This document shows positions 1 to 8,218 of a DNA stretch of 26,858 nucleotides, piece after piece; positions within the stretch are counted from its first letter, which is position 1, and the number at the start of each line of letters is the position of its first letter. Position numbers and translations under genes: made by a program. The notes beneath the pieces were generated by a model. It had not been told where the DNA came from, did not search any database, and saw only the letters and a list, made by a program, of their open reading frames with translations. The DNA is from a virus, in the IMG/VR virus record IMGVR_UViG_3300050025_000038, positions 1 through 26,858 of that record; one strand, given 5' to 3'.

Positions 1-2532
1 GTTTGCAATCAGGACGCCGGCGGTCGTGAACTGGTAGACGCTGCTCGTGGTGCTGGTGTCCCACAGGAGTTCCGCCACAAAACGGTTGCCATTGCCGTCG
101 CCGTCGTTGCACCAGATCACTCCGTAGAACTGAAGGACGCCCGCCCCGCCCGGTGCGGTGGGTAGGGTCATCGCGGTGGTGGAGACATAGGTCAGGGGCC
201 CGACGCTGAACTGGACAATGCGCGCGTTCAGGTTCGTTGTCGCCTGGCCGAAGCAGTAGAGGGCAGTGCCGTCAGTCGTCATTCGGATGGGGACGCCGTT
301 GGGAGCGAACCGCGAGGTGATAACGAGATTGGCGGTAGTGCCTCCAGTAGATCGTAAGAACTCAAAGATGTAGGAGTCGGTGCCATTAGAGGCAGTGAGA
401 TACCAGTGCGTGCCGATCCGCGTGATGCTGTAGACGACCGCCGGCGTCAGGTTCAGCACGGTGGTCCTGTTTACTGTGCCGTCCGAGAGTTGCCACTCGA
501 CCACCTGGTAATTGTTCAATGACGGGTTATATTGAACCCCCACATAGCAGGGCGTCGAGCCGCTGACTCCGCCTACGGGGTCGTAATAGCCCGTCGCACC
601 CATGAGCGACGAGTAGCCGCCGTTCTTCGCCAGTGCCAGCGACGCCGGCAGGCCCTGTGAAAGAGTCGGTGCGGCGTTCGGGGGTTGTACGCCCGCCTGA
701 AGCGTGGTGACGGAACTCTGATCCAGAGAGACGGTACTCATGAACTCGGCCGGGCCGGAGTCTACAAACGAAGTTGCGACGACTTGCCCGCCGGAGAGCT
801 GCTGCATCGTGAACGCGCCCCAGTTCCAGTAGTTCGCGGCGTTGTGGCCGGCGGTTTCCTGGACGGTGGCGTTCAGACGTGCGAAACAAGCGTTGGCGAC
901 TGATAGAACGGGTGCCCCAATCGTACCCGTCGTCATGGCAAGAGTAGTGTCCGAGCCCGAAGCCGCGAACGTGTCCTGCGCAATCTGTGAGTTGGCCAGT
1001 ACCGTCACGCCGTCGGCGGAGATCCAGTCCACCGTAAATGTTCGGACGATCGTCGAGCCGTTCTTGACGAGCGCCGCTTGCGTCACGTTGAGTTGTAGAA
1101 CCTGAAGCGCCGCGCACGGGAACGGATCGGTTGTCAGCGTCGGGCCATCATTCAGCGCGTTGAACGTGGCTTGCACGTAGTTGTCGCCCGGCCACGTCGC
1201 ATCCGCGACAACTGTCAGGTTCCCCGTCGCACTGGCGGTGTAATACGGCAAGGCGTCGTTTTGGCCCAACGGATCTACCGAAGTCCCGCCGAGTACCAGC
1301 ACTGCGGGAGCGGCAAGGACCATCTGCGGGTTGATAACGGCTGAGCCAGCCTGGCCGGCGTTGGCCGCGAGCGTTGCCGTTCCGGTGTTCACGGCAACCG
1401 GCGAGGGAGTCAGGACGGTGTTCTTGTGGCCCGGCCCCTGGTATCCGGTAAGGATCGGATTGGCACATTCAAGGATCAGATCGAACGTGTTGTACGTGAT
1501 CGGGGAGATCGTCTTGCGCTGGATGCACATATACCCGCCGCCAGCGTAGGACTCGACTTCGGTGAGGGTGATCGGAATGCACTGGCCCGCCATGAAGTAG
1601 TTCAGGCTCGCTTCTGGGACGTTGTGCAGATGGAAGGTGATCGAGTCCTCTTCAGTCGAGCTTTGCGACAGCATCGAGTTAGCCAGCCGAATCGCGCTTG
1701 ACGGCTTGCCAACCGTCATGTCAGTCGCGCGGACTTCGCGCTGGCGGTAGTTCGTCTTCGTCGTGGCGTTCTGGACGTACACGTGCCCGCCGGAGTATTC
1801 GTAGTAACAGCCCGAGTAGACTCTTTGCGGGTCGCGCTTGAGCTTGTCCCCCTGTCCGGGGTTGAACACTGTTATTCCGTCAGCCGCGCCGGGGACGTTT
1901 GAGATGCTGCCCGTCGAGGTGTTAGAAGCCCATATCGGCGCGTGGTACGCCAACCGGATTGCCAGCGGACTACCGGAGCCGCCAGCGCCGGGGCCGCAAT
2001 ACCGAAGGTAGAACGTCTTTCCGCTGGCGTTGGAGCAATCAGCCAGAACATCCTTCGGATACCGGCCGGTGTAGTCGGAGGCATCTACGCTCGCGGGCCC
2101 CACCGTGTCTATGAGGGCGGAGTTCGTGAACCACGTATACCCGACGTAGCTTGAGAGCCACGCCACGCGTTGGTAATCCGTCTCAGCGGGGCGCTTGCCG
2201 TGCTGGATGATGAGATCCTGAAGGCGTGTATTGAGATCGACAATTGAGATGTCATGGTGCCGATCCGCGCCGACTACCAATCCCGCGCCGCGGCCGATCT
2301 GTCGCTCCGCGAGATAGCCCGACCATATGCGCCCGACGACGCTTGAGTCGGCCACCAGGTCCTTGAGCCCGACGATCGACCACGCGGAAGACGGGTCCTC
2401 CAGGTCCAGCCCGCCGATACCCGCTTCGCCTTTGTTCGCGGCCTCCACCAGGGTGTACGGCGTCGGACCCCCACCGGGAAGGCGGACGCGATCGAACGCG
2501 AGGCTGCCGTTGTACGTGAAGACGACTGTCAT
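1..2532 (-). CDS. Tail/baseplate protein, 3' end cut by window edge
   Basis: An uninterrupted reading frame of 844 codons runs from an ATG at 2532 to the left edge with no stop, so the C-terminus is missing. I checked the frame triplet by triplet through most of its length. The start overlaps the tape measure stop by four bases (ATGA). The first ~130 residues carry a pattern (SSAWSIVGLKDL, RIWSGYLAER, DLNTRLQDLI, KRPAETDYQRV) that I associate with tail proteins encoded right after the tape measure in phages of high-GC hosts; the rest is rich in Ser/Thr/Gly/Asn and looks beta-structured. Position directly after the tape measure fits a distal tail, baseplate hub or tail-tip protein. No enzyme motif was recognised. 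Exact role (hub or receptor binding) is not decidable here. Confidence 0.8.
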   Translation of the reverse strand, partial: MTVVFTYNGSLAFDRVRLPGGGPTPYTLVEAANKGEAGIGGLDLEDPSSAWSIVGLKDLVADSSVVGRIWSGYLAERQIGRGAGLVVGADRHHDISIVDLNTRLQDLIIQHGKRPAETDYQRVAWLSSYVGYTWFTNSALIDTVGPASVDASDYTGRYPKDVLADCSNASGKTFYLRYCGPGAGGSGSPLAIRLAYHAPIWASNTSTGSISNVPGAADGITVFNPGQGDKLKRDPQRVYSGCYYEYSGGHVYVQNATTKTNYRQREVRATDMTVGKPSSAIRLANSMLSQSSTEEDSITFHLHNVPEASLNYFMAGQCIPITLTEVESYAGGGYMCIQRKTISPITYNTFDLILECANPILTGYQGPGHKNTVLTPSPVAVNTGTATLAANAGQAGSAVINPQMVLAAPAVLVLGGTSVDPLGQNDALPYYTASATGNLTVVADATWPGDNYVQATFNALNDGPTLTTDPFPCAALQVLQLNVTQAALVKNGSTIVRTFTVDWISADGVTVLANSQIAQDTFAASGSDTTLAMTTGTIGAPVLSVANACFARLNATVQETAGHNAANYWNWGAFTMQQLSGGQVVATSFVDSGPAEFMSTVSLDQSSVTTLQAGVQPPNAAPTLSQGLPASLALAKNGGYSSLMGATGYYDPVGGVSGSTPCYVGVQYNPSLNNYQVVEWQLSDGTVNRTTVLNLTPAVVYSITRIGTHWYLTASNGTDSYIFEFLRSTGGTTANLVITSRFAPNGVPIRMTTDGTALYCFGQATTNLNARIVQFSVGPLTYVSTTAMTLPTAPGGAGVLQFYGVIWCNDGDGNGNRFVAELLWDTSTTSSVYQFTTAGVLIAN

Positions 2533-4805
2533 TGCGGCTTACCGGCCCCCCAGGACGTAGAGGTTGTCTGGCCGTTGTTTATGTCCCGAACACTGACGCT
2601 TACGTTTATCTGAGCGGCGGCGAAGCCGGTACGCACGGCTTGAGAAAGTGACTGCGGCGTGAACGCGCCCGACGTTTCTGTTCCCCCTCCAGGGAGGTGC
2701 CACGTTGAGCCCATACCCGGCCCGGCAGTCTTCCCGGACGGGAGTGTCTTGCCGCTGAGCAAGTCTCGGAGGGTCTGGATGTTCGTTCCGAGGAGCGCCG
2801 CCGTCTTCGGGTCGCCGTGTTCCTTGGCGTCCTTCTGTAGGGATACGAGTGTGGCGATGTTCGCCGCTAGAGACGAGTTGTTGTATGCGGCGCCCGATGT
2901 GTAGTCGGTCGTGATCGCGGTAGAGTCGGCCTGCGCCCGTCCGGCGTTGTACTTGCCGTGCAGTTGCTTCAGAACGTCCTTGCGGCCCGCGCTGCCGGCC
3001 TTGTTCAGGCGTGTATGATCTGCCGCCGTCATCGCCCCCGGCACGGTCTCCGTTCCGCCGCCTGGGAGGTTCCACGACGATCCTTCAGTCGCCCCGGCAC
3101 CGCCCGTAGAGGGACCTGGAGTCGCGGGAGCGGCAGGGGTTTCGCCTCTGGGCAGCAGGGCGGCCTGTTTCATGTCTGCCTTGATAGCGTCCGCGAGCTT
3201 GAGGTTACCCATGTCATAGGCGACGCCCATCGCGTCGGCCATTGCCTGGAGATCCGCCGGCATGATGTGGGTACCCTTGGCGAGTTTGTCCGACGCCGCG
3301 AGAAGGGCGTCTGCAGTCTGCGTGCTGGCGAACGTCTTCGTCAGGAAGGAGGTGAGCGGGTTACTTGTGTTGGAACGGTAGGCCGCAACCTCAGCGGCGA
3401 GCGCCGAGGCGTTCTGGGCCTGGGACGTAGGCTGGGCCTTCCAACTGCTAATCTGCGAGTTCGTGCCCGCCTGCTGCTGGCCCGTCTGATCCGCGAACCA
3501 CTTAGCTGCGGCGGCCGTCGCCACGACGGAGACTGCAATGAGCGCCACTGGCAGCGCCACCGCGGCAACTCCGGCTCCGGCTCCAGCCGCTGCCCCTTCG
3601 CCCGCCCCTGCGCCAGCCGCCGCCTCGCCCGCCCCTGCGCCAGCCGCCGCCTCGCCCGCACCCGCTGCGGCTCCGCCACCGCCCATCATGGCCCAGTTCG
3701 TCACAAAGACGTTCTGCGGAACCAGCGCGTTCACGCCCTTCGATGCGACGGGCGAGAGTAGGCTACTCAGAGCCCCGAGGATGCCGCCGCCGCCGAAGAG
3801 CCACGAGCTCGCCTTCTGCGCGACAAAGGCCCCAATGAGCAGGTTCTTGAGATCGCCCGGCAGGCTGTCCCACCATCCGGCGATGGACTTGAATACCGGC
3901 AGCACGTCGTCTTGGATGGCCTTGCCCATGTCCTGCGCGAACTGCGCGCCCTTCTTGAACCAGTTGGCGATCTCCGTCGAGCCGCCGCCCGCGAGCCATT
4001 GAGTCGCAGTCGTGGCGAGGTTCGAGAGGATTGGGATTAGCGATTCGCCAATCTGAAGGTCCAGCCCGCCCACGGCTTCGTTCATGTTGAGCATCGAGTC
4101 GTGGTATCTCTGGAGCGCCCCGGCGTTTGTCGCGTCCAGAACGAGTCCGAGATCCTGTGCCGTCTGCGCGGCGTCTGCGATGCCCTTGGAGCCAAGAGCC
4201 AGTATCGGCACCATGTCCACGTAGCCCCTACCCAGCAGCTTCGCGGCGAGCGCAGCCTTAGTGGAGTCGGGGATCGTCTTGCTTGCGTAGACGTCCGCCA
4301 GGCGTTCCATCGCCGTGGTGACGCTGATGACGGTGCCGTTGGCGTTCTTGAGACTGAAGTGGAACTCCTTGACGAAATCGGAGTACGTCTTGCTCTTGAG
4401 CGTCAGGTTGCCCATCGTCTTCTCAAGGAAGGCGAAGCGCGTCGTCGCGGTGTCGGCGTCTACCCCGTAGCGGCTGAGAATAGCCAGCCACGTGGAGCTT
4501 TCGGTCGCGTTCATGCCGGTCAAGGCGGTCAGTTTCTGCACCGCCGTACCGAGGGCGCCTACTTTGGAGATGGAGCCCGACAGCAACTGCTCCAAACCGA
4601 ACAGTCCACCGCCCAAACCGATCAATCCGAGAGGCCCGGTGATGAGCCCGGAGAGCTGGCTGCCGGCGTGGCCGAGCGCGTTGCCCATCCTGCCGGCGGC
4701 CGACTCCACCCGAGACATCGCACCCTGAACGCCCGTGGCCGCGGAAGAGAGGGAGTCCTTGAGCGTCAGCTCAACTACCAGCTGCGCGGTGTCAGCGATA
4801 GCCAT
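2529..4805 (-). CDS. Tape measure protein
   Basis: The 758-residue protein sets tail length and occupies the tail tube lumen before DNA ejection. Evidence is its length, its position after the tail assembly chaperone pair, and its composition: a helical N-terminus (residues ~10-45), a hydrophobic glycine-rich segment (~45-70), a TP901-type tape measure region (~75-260) and an Ala/Gly-rich tandem repeat followed by a strongly hydrophobic stretch (roughly residues 385-435). The frame is open further upstream, but I chose the ATG at 4805 (MAIADTAQ) because the extra 33 residues are Arg/Cys-rich and are out-of-frame reading of the chaperone extension. The start overlaps the end of that extension. 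Using the usual ~0.15 nm per residue, the tail would be roughly 110 nm long (inference). Confidence 0.93.
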   Translation of the reverse strand: MAIADTAQLVVELTLKDSLSSAATGVQGAMSRVESAAGRMGNALGHAGSQLSGLITGPLGLIGLGGGLFGLEQLLSGSISKVGALGTAVQKLTALTGMNATESSTWLAILSRYGVDADTATTRFAFLEKTMGNLTLKSKTYSDFVKEFHFSLKNANGTVISVTTAMERLADVYASKTIPDSTKAALAAKLLGRGYVDMVPILALGSKGIADAAQTAQDLGLVLDATNAGALQRYHDSMLNMNEAVGGLDLQIGESLIPILSNLATTATQWLAGGGSTEIANWFKKGAQFAQDMGKAIQDDVLPVFKSIAGWWDSLPGDLKNLLIGAFVAQKASSWLFGGGGILGALSSLLSPVASKGVNALVPQNVFVTNWAMMGGGGAAAGAGEAAAGAGAGEAAAGAGAGEGAAAGAGAGVAAVALPVALIAVSVVATAAAAKWFADQTGQQQAGTNSQISSWKAQPTSQAQNASALAAEVAAYRSNTSNPLTSFLTKTFASTQTADALLAASDKLAKGTHIMPADLQAMADAMGVAYDMGNLKLADAIKADMKQAALLPRGETPAAPATPGPSTGGAGATEGSSWNLPGGGTETVPGAMTAADHTRLNKAGSAGRKDVLKQLHGKYNAGRAQADSTAITTDYTSGAAYNNSSLAANIATLVSLQKDAKEHGDPKTAALLGTNIQTLRDLLSGKTLPSGKTAGPGMGSTWHLPGGGTETSGAFTPQSLSQAVRTGFAAAQINVSVSVRDINNGQTTSTSWGAGKPQ
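3601..3654 (-). repeat. 27-bp perfect tandem duplication in tape measure gene
   Basis: Bases 3601-3627 are repeated exactly at 3628-3654, and degenerate partial copies flank both sides. Read on the minus strand each unit is nine codons giving a Gly/Glu/Ala block (GEAAAGAGA register), so copy-number change keeps the frame. It lies just before a hydrophobic segment of the tape measure. Confidence 0.9.
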
Positions 4806-5453
4806 CGGGCACCCCCGCGGCGAAGGCCGCATCTTCCGCCTGGCGTTCCGCTTGCGCGAGGGCGTTGCTGAGGCGCACGGCGTTGCCCGATCGCATCTCT
4901 GCAATCAGTTGCAAGCTCAGGCGCGCCTCGTAGAACGTCATTGTCCTGACTTCCTCCCAGCCGTAGCGGTCCGCGAGGATCGTCTGGAGGGCTTCGGGGG
5001 CTTCGGCCCAGAGGACGGGCTCGGAGATATCGATAGCTCGTTGTGCCCAGCCTGCGAGAGCAGTTGTCGTCTGCGGACTAAAGGGCGCGTCAGATCCTCC
5101 GAGTAGAGGCTGTCCGCGAACTCGATCGCCACGTCCCCGCCGTCATTCCACGGCAGGAGACGCTCGACGTTCTCCGCGGTAATCGGGACGGGCAGAACCG
5201 CGCCCGTCCCGTCGGGTTCAAGGAACGACCACGCGACGACATGGCGCAGCCACACCCCCGCGAGGATGCCTTCGACGGCCGACACGGCCTGAGCGGCGCC
5301 GCGGTATGACTCGTTCTGGAGCGTCTGCTGCAAAGCGAATGTTGCCTCGGCGCCCATCTCGACAGTAAGTGACGCGGGGAACTCGACCCAATCCTGAGGG
5401 TGGGGCGTGCCCGGACACGAGCACGCCTTCACCTCTACGCGCTTGGTTTCCAT
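4792..5453 (-). CDS. Tail assembly chaperone, -1 frameshift fusion product
   Basis: Predicted 220-residue fusion made when ribosomes slip back one base at 5085-5079. Residues 1-125 come from the upstream chaperone frame (5453 to 5079) and the next 95 residues from the -1 frame (5079 to 4792). The -1 frame is open and protein-like across the whole overlap: after the slip it reads SPQTTTALAGWAQRAIDIS, later ILADRYGWEEVRTMTFYEAR, then a helical region rich in Ala/Glu/Arg ending VPDGYR. In contrast the zero-frame tail is low-complexity Ser/Pro/Lys/Arg, as expected for an overlapping leftover frame. Lambda G/GT and many siphoviruses use this arrangement just before the tape measure gene. An ATG at 4941 overlapping the zero-frame stop (ATGA) could alternatively give a separate 49-aa protein. 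Confidence 0.75.
4938..5453 (-). CDS. Tail assembly chaperone, zero-frame product
   Basis: This 171-residue protein occupies the slot of lambda gpG between the tail tube gene and the tape measure. It starts with ATG at 5453 preceded by a near-perfect ribosome site (AGGAGG, five bases away). The N-terminus has a CSCPGTPHPQDW segment, and residues ~92-125 (ENVERLLPW, EFADSLYSEDLTRPL) look like the conserved core. From residue ~126 on, the sequence turns into Arg/Ser/Pro/Lys-rich low complexity, which fits a frame that is mainly the overlap with the -1 product. Family function (known for lambda-like phages): binds the tape measure and promotes tail tube polymerisation, and is absent from the virion. 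Confidence 0.8.
   Translation of the reverse strand: METKRVEVKACSCPGTPHPQDWVEFPASLTVEMGAEATFALQQTLQNESYRGAAQAVSAVEGILAGVWLRHVVAWSFLEPDGTGAVLPVPITAENVERLLPWNDGGDVAIEFADSLYSEDLTRPLVRRRQLLSQAGHNELSISPSPSSGPKPPKPSRRSSRTATAGRKSGQ
5079..5085 (-). promoter_or_regulatory. -1 ribosomal frameshift slippery site CCCTTTA
   Basis: On the minus strand bases 5085-5079 read C CCT TTA in the zero frame, an exact X XXY YYZ heptamer. CCT is codon 124 and TTA codon 125 of the chaperone. After slippage the tRNAs re-pair on CCC and TTT and decoding continues with AGT at 5079. I see only a weak 4-bp stem (CTGC/GCAG) some 20 bases downstream, so the strength of any stimulator is unknown. Confidence 0.7.
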
Positions 5454-5462
5454 GCGTTCCTC

Positions 5463-6479
5463 CTAGAGCGAAGCCAGAGCGTTGACCACTACCCACTTCT
5501 GGGCGTATGCGAGGGTGGGGTTGTAAACGTTGTTGCACGTCAGCTCGGCGGCGGTGTTGGCCGCGCCGTGCGTGGTGTCCGCGTGAACCGTCCAGTAACC
5601 GGCGAAGCGCAGGTCGCTGGAGTAGTTCGTGGCGCCCGATGCCATGATCGGGGATTGCGTCTTGATACCGAGGAACCGCTGCTGCGGGTTTGAGTTTAGG
5701 AAGTTCGCGATCTCCGTGAGGATGGCCGCGGACTTGGCGCCGGTGATCTTGAACTCCACCGTTCGCAAGCCGCGCCCGTAGCCGGAAGCCACCAGGCGAG
5801 TGTTCGAGCCGTTCTGGAACCGCTTGACATCGATCGTGTTCTTGATTGTCAGGACCCAGGAATGAATGGCGTTTGTGAGCGCGGTGCCTTCGATGCCGGC
5901 GGCGGTCGCGTCGAGATAGACCGTGGTGTCGGTGGACATCCACGGTGTTGGGGAGGGATCGACTGAGAGTGATCCTGTGGGGGCCTGCGGGTAATCCATC
6001 GCGGCGAAGCGCCAGGAACCCGTGTGCGTGACCGGTCCCTGATCGTCGGGGGCCGTGAGAACGAGCTGCTCAAGCAACCCACCCCGGAAGCGGAGTTGGT
6101 CGGTGGTTTCGTCGCCCCATTCGGCGGTGAACGTCTGGAAGTTGTCCTGCGTCACCGAGGCGGGCTGGCATGTCCAGGTTGTCGCCCCGGAAGTCACCGG
6201 GGTAACGGGCTTGTACAGCGCCGTCATGAGTGCCGGCAGGTCGTTGTAGTTCAGCGGCCCGTCTGAGCTTCCGGTGTAATCGTAGGCCGTGGGATACGGC
6301 GCGATCGGCCGGTCGATGTTGCCGCCGTCCACATCGGGGAACGTCCAGTGCGGCTCAACGGTTGGAGTGAACTTCCACGGGTATCTGCGGGTGGCGACGG
6401 CAGTCGTTGCGAACGTGACCTCCGCGCCCAGTTGAAAGTTTCGCAGCCTTACTGCGCCCGGAATGGCGGTAATCGGCAC
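5463..6479 (-). CDS. Major tail tube protein
   Basis: A 338-residue protein, Thr/Ser/Gly-rich with alternating hydrophobic pattern as expected of the beta-barrel subunits that stack into the tail tube. It sits immediately upstream of the chaperone pair, the standard position of the major tail protein. An ATG in frame at 6545 would overlap the previous gene by more than 30 bases; I prefer the GTG at 6479 because GGAG lies eight bases upstream (AAAGGAGACAACCCG) and the protein then begins VPITAIPGAVRLRNFQLG. No immunoglobulin-like extra domain was recognised, though the length exceeds the ~200-250 residues of many tube proteins. Assignment rests on position and composition, not on a sequence motif. 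Confidence 0.75.
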   Translation of the reverse strand: MPITAIPGAVRLRNFQLGAEVTFATTAVATRRYPWKFTPTVEPHWTFPDVDGGNIDRPIAPYPTAYDYTGSSDGPLNYNDLPALMTALYKPVTPVTSGATTWTCQPASVTQDNFQTFTAEWGDETTDQLRFRGGLLEQLVLTAPDDQGPVTHTGSWRFAAMDYPQAPTGSLSVDPSPTPWMSTDTTVYLDATAAGIEGTALTNAIHSWVLTIKNTIDVKRFQNGSNTRLVASGYGRGLRTVEFKITGAKSAAILTEIANFLNSNPQQRFLGIKTQSPIMASGATNYSSDLRFAGYWTVHADTTHGAANTAAELTCNNVYNPTLAYAQKWVVVNALASL

Positions 6480-6511
6480 CGGGTTGTCTCCTTTCTTGGC
6501 GGGTTTACCGC

Positions 6512-7003
6512 CTACCTGTAGCCTTCCTGTACAACGAACGACCATGCGATCTCAGCGTGACCCATGACGATCTGATCCTGTCGCAGCTCCTTCGGCCCCT
6601 TGTCCTCCGATGTGATGGCAAGGATGCCGGGAGCGAGAACGTTGATGTTCAGCGTGAACAGGTCGCGCATGAGATCCATGAAGGCGTTGATGCGATCGTC
6701 GAGCTGATCGCGGTTCGTGAGCCAGTCGATGTACCCAAGCGTCCCCGTAAACGTCGTGGTGCGCACCTGATTGGAGAACTGCTCGCTCGCTTGAAAGTCT
6801 CCGATGTAGGTATACGGAGACTCGCCCGTCAGGGAGTCCGGCAACGTGTGGTAGTCGGCGTGGATGATGCCCTGCGTGTTAGCCGCCGCGCGGAAGGCGT
6901 CGAGCATCGCCATGAGTGCGGCGTGTACGTCCTGGCGCCATGTGCCATACGTCGCGGGCACCACTACCGCCGGAGTGCGCAGCGTCGTAAACGGGCTCGT
7001 CAT
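6512..7003 (-). CDS. Tail terminator/completion-like protein
   Basis: A 163-residue protein located between the gp10-like gene and the tail tube gene, where lambda gpU-type tail terminators usually lie. It begins MTSPFTTLRTP at the ATG at 7003, which overlaps the preceding stop by four bases; an earlier in-frame ATG (7021) is less likely for that reason. The sequence has an N-terminal helical region (HAALMAMLDAFRAA), a segment with IGDFQASEQFSNQVRTTTFTG, and a strand-rich C-terminus, compatible with the small alpha/beta fold of terminators. No specific motif proves it; a minor structural protein is the alternative. A 32-base gap holding the next gene's ribosome site follows. Confidence 0.55.
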   Translation of the reverse strand: MTSPFTTLRTPAVVVPATYGTWRQDVHAALMAMLDAFRAAANTQGIIHADYHTLPDSLTGESPYTYIGDFQASEQFSNQVRTTTFTGTLGYIDWLTNRDQLDDRINAFMDLMRDLFTLNINVLAPGILAITSEDKGPKELRQDQIVMGHAEIAWSFVVQEGYR

Positions 7004-7512
7004 CGGCCGGCCCCATTCCACACGGCGACTACCCTGTCCGCGAGTCCGGCCTTGGAGATCGCCTGCTGCGCGCCAGCAACCATGAAGTTATGCGGCTTGG
7101 TTCCGGGATGATGCACGAACATCGCGAACACGGCGCCGGCTTTCGCTCGTGCGGCGGCCGAACCGCGGAAGGCGGACTTCACCGAACCTGAGAGCCGTGT
7201 GCCCGCCCCGGACGGAGAGAAGAACAGGGCTTTCTTGTTCTTCGGCCGGATCTCATGCGGGCGCGTGCCCGTCTCGATGTAGGCCGCCGTGCTTCTGGCT
7301 ATCGTCTGCGCCGACGTTGCCGTAACGGGCCCGAGGATGACGTTCTGGCCGGAGTGCCCAGTCTTGCGGTGGACTTCCTGGTACAGCAGTATCTTCTGCT
7401 CTCGCACGGCGGCAGCAGCCAGCGAGCCCATGATCGCCTTACCCAATGTCGGGCCTTTGAGTGCAGCGAGGCGGGCCTGGAGTTGCGCGTAACCCTGGAT
7501 GGTTTCAGCCAA
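7000..7512 (-). CDS. HK97 gp10-like head-tail/tail completion protein
   Basis: A 170-residue basic protein with the arrangement typical of the HK97 gp10 family: helical N-terminus (ETIQGYAQLQARLAAL), central region with AYIETGTRPHEIRPK and ALFF, and a later HHPGTKPHNFM block. The ETGTRPHxI and HPGTKPHxFM patterns are the features by which I recognise the family. Members act at the neck, joining head and tail. The start is a TTG at 7512, overlapping the connector stop by eight bases; no in-frame ATG gives a comparable N-terminus. Confidence 0.75.
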   Translation of the reverse strand: MAETIQGYAQLQARLAALKGPTLGKAIMGSLAAAAVREQKILLYQEVHRKTGHSGQNVILGPVTATSAQTIARSTAAYIETGTRPHEIRPKNKKALFFSPSGAGTRLSGSVKSAFRGSAAARAKAGAVFAMFVHHPGTKPHNFMVAGAQQAISKAGLADRVVAVWNGAGR

Positions 7513-8218
7513 CTTGCACCGCCTGCTGGCCCACGGTGTGAGAGGCGATGAAGTCTCTTACCTCGCCAGGGAGGTCGCCGTACTTCATTGTCGAGCCGCC
7601 GGGCGTCATTGCCACGGGCGCAAGAACCGAACCCGGACGCTCCACCTTGTAGGCCGAGAGGATGGTGAGCGCGTCGATATAGTCGTAAGGCTCCGAACCC
7701 AACGCATACCCCGCGTTGCCCCAGATGCACAGGTCGTTCGGCATCGAAGTCAGCCCAATCATGCCGCCCCGGTTGCCGGGGAACCACGGGCTGTCATAGA
7801 GCTGGTCGTACCAATCGGCGTGCGCGTACCACCAGTTCGGCGTGTCGGCCGTGATGAACGCGCGGAACTGGAGCGCGGTGTAGACGCCCGTCGCGAGATT
7901 GTCGGGCAGCGCCCAGCAGCCGCCGGACGCCGTACCGGGCAGCGCCACCGTCAGCGCGGACCCGCCCCACGTCACCGCGTCGAAGGTGCGGAAGCCGGGG
8001 ATGGGGACCTCGGGCGCGATCATCGTCGTGGCGGCCCACGGGATGCCGCCCACGGGGAACGCGCGATCCGCGAAGAACCGCCGGCACTCTTTCTCCAGGA
8101 ACCCGATGGCGCCCAGAATGGCGGAGTACATCACGGCGTCGGAGTACCGCGAGTCCGTCGACGCTCCGAGGTTGAGATAGGCCCGCACGGTGGCGGGCGT
8201 GATCGCCTGAGTCGTCAT
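7505..8218 (-). CDS. Head-tail connector protein (gp6-like)
   Basis: A 237-residue protein whose N-terminus (ATVRAYLNLGASTDSRYSDAVMYSAILGAIGFLEKECRR in two parts) is the pattern of gp6/gp15-type connectors, which form a ring under the portal. Typical connectors are ~100-200 residues; the extra length comes from a Trp/Tyr/Gly-rich middle section (about 110-180). In most HK97-like phages this gene follows the major capsid gene directly; here it is separated from it by the eleven-gene sugar/acyl cassette. ATG at 8218 overlaps the stop of the GT4 gene (ATGA), so its translation is coupled to the cassette. Confidence 0.65.
   Translation of the reverse strand: MTTQAITPATVRAYLNLGASTDSRYSDAVMYSAILGAIGFLEKECRRFFADRAFPVGGIPWAATTMIAPEVPIPGFRTFDAVTWGGSALTVALPGTASGGCWALPDNLATGVYTALQFRAFITADTPNWWYAHADWYDQLYDSPWFPGNRGGMIGLTSMPNDLCIWGNAGYALGSEPYDYIDALTILSAYKVERPGSVLAPVAMTPGGSTMKYGDLPGEVRDFIASHTVGQQAVQVG

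Noticed and set aside
527-1468. Two minus-strand frames of 196 and 106 aa
   Set aside because: They are alternate frames inside the long edge tail gene, whose own frame is open across the whole region.
2958-3761. 267-aa plus-strand open frame
   Set aside because: It lies wholly antisense to the tape measure gene, is Arg-rich and without domain-like features, as expected for shadow frames in GC-rich DNA.
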